Source: Halobacillus shinanisalinarum
GTDB lineage: Bacteria > Bacillota > Bacilli > Bacillales > Halobacillaceae
Direction: 5' to 3'
DNA: 64,000 bases
Assembly: GCF_022919835.1 (NCBI RefSeq)
Contig: NZ_CP095074.1
Coordinates: 1,798,001-1,862,000 of the forward strand
The position numbers and the translations under genes are program-made. The notes beneath the pieces were generated by a model. That model saw nothing but the letters and a program-made list of their open reading frames with translations. It made no database searches and had not been told where the DNA came from. The first letter of the stretch is position 1; each line of letters opens with the position of its first letter. Of the stretch, positions 61,521 to 64,000 are shown in pieces.

Positions 61521-61970
61521 TTATTTTGCATTCTTAACTTCTTTAAGTTCTTGGTCATTCTTGTATGTGTCTTTTTGTGGTCCTTCTGATGGTAATGTGC
61601 TGTCTTTTTGTTGTTCTTTTGCTGTTCCTTTGTTGTCGGAGTCTTCTTCATTAGATTGATAGATTGCCCAATTATCAACGGTTATAACACTATATTTGTT
61701 GGTGGAGTGAATGGTAATCACACCATCTTCCTCCAATATTTTAAGGTAATCTCGAACAGTCGATTCATTCATATTTAATTCAGTAGCAGCTTTCTTTCTT
61801 CCAAATATAAATTGTCCTGGTTCCAATTGAACCTTTTGTCTTCCTACTCGTTTTTCTGTTTCTTTATGACTTGATTTTGTTAAGCAGTAGATAAAAATCT
61901 TCAACATCTTTTCATTCTCAAAAATTTCGCTATGGAGAATCTTTCGGTGAAGTTTTACCCATCCTTGCAT
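61521..61970 (-). CDS. Winged-helix N-terminal part of the split DnaD-like protein
   Basis: A 149-codon frame with the start QGWVKLHRKILHSEIFENEK of phage-type DnaD replication proteins and a winged helix (FGRKKAATELNMNESTVRDY, about 56-75, then KILEEDGVITIHS). The hydrophilic tail is a linker that ends at a stop where the DnaD domain should continue. If intact it would make a replication initiation or helicase-loading protein of about 310 residues. GGAGG is close to the ATG. Confidence 0.75.
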   Translation of the reverse strand: MQGWVKLHRKILHSEIFENEKMLKIFIYCLTKSSHKETEKRVGRQKVQLEPGQFIFGRKKAATELNMNESTVRDYLKILEEDGVITIHSTNKYSVITVDNWAIYQSNEEDSDNKGTAKEQQKDSTLPSEGPQKDTYKNDQELKEVKNAK

Positions 61971-61996
61971 TTTTCTGCCTCCTTTTAATAATTTTT

Positions 61997-62515
61997 TTAG
62001 ACTACATAACCTTTGGACCTTAATTTAGAATAATGTTCTTCCCATAACTGGAGCCAGCTTATATTGTACGTTTCACACAATATGCCTAAATATATAAGTG
62101 CCCAGTGAACTACATCAACAATTTTACTAGCCATACCTTGAATATATTGGTAATCCATAGATTGCACACAATTTGAGTTTCCACTAATTTCAACTTTAAC
62201 AATTGCTTTAAGCGCTTCATTTAACTCTTCTTCTAATTTTAATTGCACACTACTTCTCCGGTTATCAGCAGCTGGCCCATCCAATCTGGTTACTCCCCAG
62301 CCAATGTATTCATTAGCCGCCTCCAACGCAACCCATGGATCGTTATACTTATTAATAAATTGCTTTGTTATACCTGGCTGCACTCTACGCTCACCATTCT
62401 CTTGTTTACTTAAGGATTCTCTAGATTGCAAAACATCCATTGATAATTGTTCCTGGGATTTTCCCATGCGTGCTCTAGAGTATTTCAACGTTCTTGCAAC
62501 TCTACTTTTTTTCAA
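61997..62515 (-). CDS. XRE-type transcription regulator or adaptor
   Basis: A 172-residue protein with an N-terminal helix-turn-helix (KYSRARMGKSQEQLSMDVLQ, then RESLSKQENGERRVQP) of the XRE type and a helical C-terminal domain with VVHWALIYLGIL. It resembles YmfL-like regulators of phages and elements. The start is probably the TTG at 62515, nine bases after AAGGA; a TTG eight codons upstream is possible. It lies between the Xis-like and DnaD-like genes. Confidence 0.7.
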   Translation of the reverse strand: MKKSRVARTLKYSRARMGKSQEQLSMDVLQSRESLSKQENGERRVQPGITKQFINKYNDPWVALEAANEYIGWGVTRLDGPAADNRRSSVQLKLEEELNEALKAIVKVEISGNSNCVQSMDYQYIQGMASKIVDVVHWALIYLGILCETYNISWLQLWEEHYSKLRSKGYVV

Positions 62516-62581
62516 TAGAATCAGTCCTTTTTGTACCAATTTCTGTACCTAATAATGTTTCAATATTGAACTAAACTAAAA

Positions 62582-62758
62582 TTAGATTGCTTGATCCCCA
62601 TAGTGGGATTCTTGTTCTTTTATCCAAACATCAATCGTTTCTTGGGAGAAGAAAATTCTACGGCGAAGGCGAAAATGCGGAATTTCATCTGTTCGTACCA
62701 TTGTATAGATAGTATCCTTACAGACACCTAAATACTCCGCGGTTTCATCGACTGTCAT
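62582..62758 (-). CDS. Excisionase-like helix-turn-helix protein
   Basis: A 58-residue protein with the HTH_17/MerR-like signature of excisionases: MTVDETAEYLGVCKDTIYTM then PHFRLRRRIFFSQETIDVWI. Conserved EYLGV, TIY and the Arg-Phe wing are all present. An Xis would direct an integrase towards excision, yet no integrase is visible in the window. There is no obvious close ribosome site. It might also be a transcription regulator, as many such proteins are. Confidence 0.8.
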   Translation of the reverse strand: MTVDETAEYLGVCKDTIYTMVRTDEIPHFRLRRRIFFSQETIDVWIKEQESHYGDQAI

Positions 62759-62815
62759 TGTACGTCTATTAATTTAGATTACCCCCTTAGATTTATTTGC
62801 ACAACATTTTGTTGT

Positions 62816-63037
62816 TCACTTATTTAAAAAAATATCTTCTAACATCACGTTAAATAAGTTAGCTATAGCAACTGCTAATTTAATACTGGGATTTCTGACT
62901 CCTTTTTCAATCATCCCATAATAACTATCAGTTATTTTTATATTGAAATTACTATTCAATTCCTCAACAACTTGCCTTTGTGACCAGTTTTCTTTTTTTC
63001 TATACTTAACTAATTTCTCTCGCTTCAAAGAATCCAC
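62816..63037 (-). CDS. XRE-family repressor, minus strand
   Basis: A 73-residue protein that is almost only a helix-turn-helix (NWSQRQVVEELNSNF, about 17-31; DSYYGMIEKGVRNPSIKLAV). Its small size suits a Cro-like or antirepressor role. It is transcribed divergently from the XRE gene at 63175, and its own promoter and start are covered by the CAAC-N5-GTTG sites. GGAGGTGGATTC precedes the ATG. Confidence 0.8.
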   Translation of the reverse strand: MDSLKREKLVKYRKKENWSQRQVVEELNSNFNIKITDSYYGMIEKGVRNPSIKLAVAIANLFNVMLEDIFLNK

Positions 63038-63059
63038 CTCCCAACTTTTTGTTGTATAT

Positions 63060-63088
63060 AGATTAACCCAACATTATGTTGTTGTCAA
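63060..63088 (-). promoter_or_regulatory. Promoter of the minus-strand XRE gene
   Basis: TTGACA (perfect -35, plus 63083-63088) and TAATCT (plus 63060-63065) are 17 bases apart on the minus strand. One operator-like dyad fills the spacer. Confidence 0.7.
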
Positions 63089-63174
63089 TGCGCTTAAACA
63101 ATTTTTTGTTGTATACGTACATATACCCAACTCTTTGTTGTATCATATAATTATCAAGAATAGAGGTGGATCTT

Positions 63175-63588
63175 ATGGTAGACATAAGTGAAAGATTAAA
63201 ATCACTTAGAAAAGAACATAAATTAAGCCAAAAACAAGTAAGTGAAATACTTGGTATCTCAGAAAGTGGATATGGATACTACGAACAAGGTAGAAATGAA
63301 CCATCTATAGAGATGATTAAAAAACTCGCAGATAGATATGATGTTACCACCGATTACTTATTAGGCCTTTCAAATTCTCCTGATAAGGATGCTTCCTCCA
63401 CCAATGAAGATTTTGATTCCTTAAAAGAAATTAACAAACTACTTGTTAAATACGATATCGATGACATGGCCTTTTTCGATATCGAAAAATGGAAGTCCAT
63501 GACTCCGGAACAGATTCGTGAGTTGGAAAGTTACTTTCAATACTTGGTTCAGAAATCGAAGGAATTAGAGGAAGAAAAGAAGAAATAG
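63175..63588 (+). CDS. XRE-family repressor, plus strand (cI/ImmR-like)
   Basis: A 137-residue repressor with an N-terminal helix-turn-helix (LSQKQVSEILGISESGYGYY, then NEPSIEMIKKLADRYDVTTD) and an acidic C-terminal helical region (FDIEKWKSMTPEQIRELESY) for oligomerisation. It resembles ImmR/cI-type regulators of ICEs and phages. The start is the ATG at 63175, five bases after GAGGTG; a GTG three codons earlier overlaps that site. A TATAAT box lies at 63146-63151. Confidence 0.85.
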   Translation: MVDISERLKSLRKEHKLSQKQVSEILGISESGYGYYEQGRNEPSIEMIKKLADRYDVTTDYLLGLSNSPDKDASSTNEDFDSLKEINKLLVKYDIDDMAFFDIEKWKSMTPEQIRELESYFQYLVQKSKELEEEKKK

Positions 63589-64000
63589 AATAACTTTCGA
63601 CTTATTACTTGCTGACATCATAAGAAAGAGACCACAGGTTGGAACTGTGATCCCGTAGATAGTTGCTTTTTAGGACACTTACTATCAAAAAATAGACCTC
63701 ACCCGGATTCTTGCCAGAATAGGGAGTCTATTTTTTATGCGTAAAATCACCACAATTAAGGCTACGACATGTGGGTAGCCGCCCATTCAGCCTGCTAAGC
63801 AGGATCGAACAATTATCTATCGCTGACTATAAATAGGTAGTCTAACGATAAGACACATTTCGAAATCCTTTTTGTTGCAGGTACTGCAGTTAAGGAGATA
63901 TGTAACAGCTGAATAAAAATGAACATATTTAAATAGATTAGATTAAATACTTTATTTCCATTAAGTGGGTAATTAATGCGTTTTGCAAACAGCGTTACTT
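63589..64000. other. Gene-free right end of the window
   Basis: No gene is supported. A terminator lies at 63689-63738, and GGCTAC/GTAGCC (about 63757-63783) can form a short hairpin. I found no integrase start, tRNA or repeat matching the left edge of the element. Confidence 0.5.
63689..63738 (+). terminator. Terminator downstream of the plus-strand repressor
   Basis: AAAAAATAGAC and GTCTATTTTTT form a perfect 11-bp outer stem, with further weak pairing inside, ending in a T run. It is palindromic and could work in both directions. Confidence 0.7.

Larger units (their letters stand above)
62802..63140. promoter_or_regulatory. Five-site CAAC-N5-GTTG operator array
   Basis: Dyads lie at 62802-62814 (CAAC ATTTT GTTG), 63042-63054, 63069-63081, 63099-63111 (CAAT variant) and 63128-63140. 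The last four are spaced 27, 30 and 29 bases, about three helical turns. Site 63069-63081 lies in the spacer of the minus-strand promoter. They probably bind one or both of the divergent XRE repressors. Confidence 0.8.

Noticed and set aside
63757..63800. Possible tRNA or attachment site at the right end
   Set aside because: Only one short stem is seen; no cloverleaf and no matching repeat at the left edge of the element.

Overview
The window looks like chromosome from a Gram-positive, low-GC Bacillaceae member. The gene families best match moderately halophilic genera such as Halobacillus, Virgibacillus or Pontibacillus, but that is inference from gene content and style; no rRNA or tRNA is present to confirm it. 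Strong AGGAGG-type ribosome sites, frequent TTG and GTG starts and a Bacillus-type FMN-riboswitch rib operon support it.

Layout. (1) 1-5.4 kb, minus strand: a ctaCDE cytochrome c oxidase operon with an intact CuA site, a small phasin-like protein and an ABC1/UbiB kinase. (2) 5.6-11.5 kb, plus strand: a secreted zinc metalloprotease with its own sigma-A promoter, a GNAT acetyltransferase, a fructosamine-kinase-like protein and a YjiH-type membrane protein. (3) 11.5-15.1 kb: a DJ-1/PfpI protein, a membrane acyltransferase and an M29 aminopeptidase, bracketed by two inverted copies of a MITE-like repeat. (4) 15.4-19.4 kb, minus strand: riboflavin genes ribD-ribE-ribBA-ribH behind an FMN riboswitch and terminator. 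(5) 19.4-21.7 kb: a scrapyard holding the C-terminal remnant of an amidohydrolase, a 24-codon ORF with an excellent ribosome site and a multiply frameshifted IS3-family transposase. (6) 21.7-38.6 kb, minus strand: a 13-gene exopolysaccharide or capsule cluster (phosphatase, 4,6-dehydratase, asparagine-synthase-like amidotransferase, Wzx, Wzy, three glycosyltransferases, CapK-like ligase, UDP-uronate epimerase, UDP-HexNAc dehydrogenase, an unrecognised Rossmann protein and an initiating sugar transferase). The usual tyrosine kinase and modulator are absent. (7) 38.9-40.5 kb: a split VanZ gene and an LD-carboxypeptidase.

(8) 40.6-63.6 kb and probably beyond: an integrated conjugative element or plasmid with a pLS20/pSK41-like type IV secretion system. 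It carries a MobP2 relaxase, RHH accessory protein, VirD4 coupling ATPase, VirB4, VirB6-, VirB3- and VirB8-like proteins, a lysozyme-M23 wall hydrolase, a pilin-like protein, a toprim/DUF3991 protein, an ArdC-like protein, DnaD-type replication modules, an Xis-like protein and opposing XRE repressors. No integrase is visible, so the right end probably lies outside the window.

This element appears to be decaying. A complete IS66 element (2,393 bp, 8-bp duplication TTTATAAA) splits the VirB8-like gene, and single-base frame breaks split the ArdC-like and DnaD-like genes. Its most notable non-coding features are a six-unit iteron-like array next to a GC-rich hairpin upstream of the relaxase, and five CAAC-N5-GTTG operator-like sites around the divergent repressor genes.
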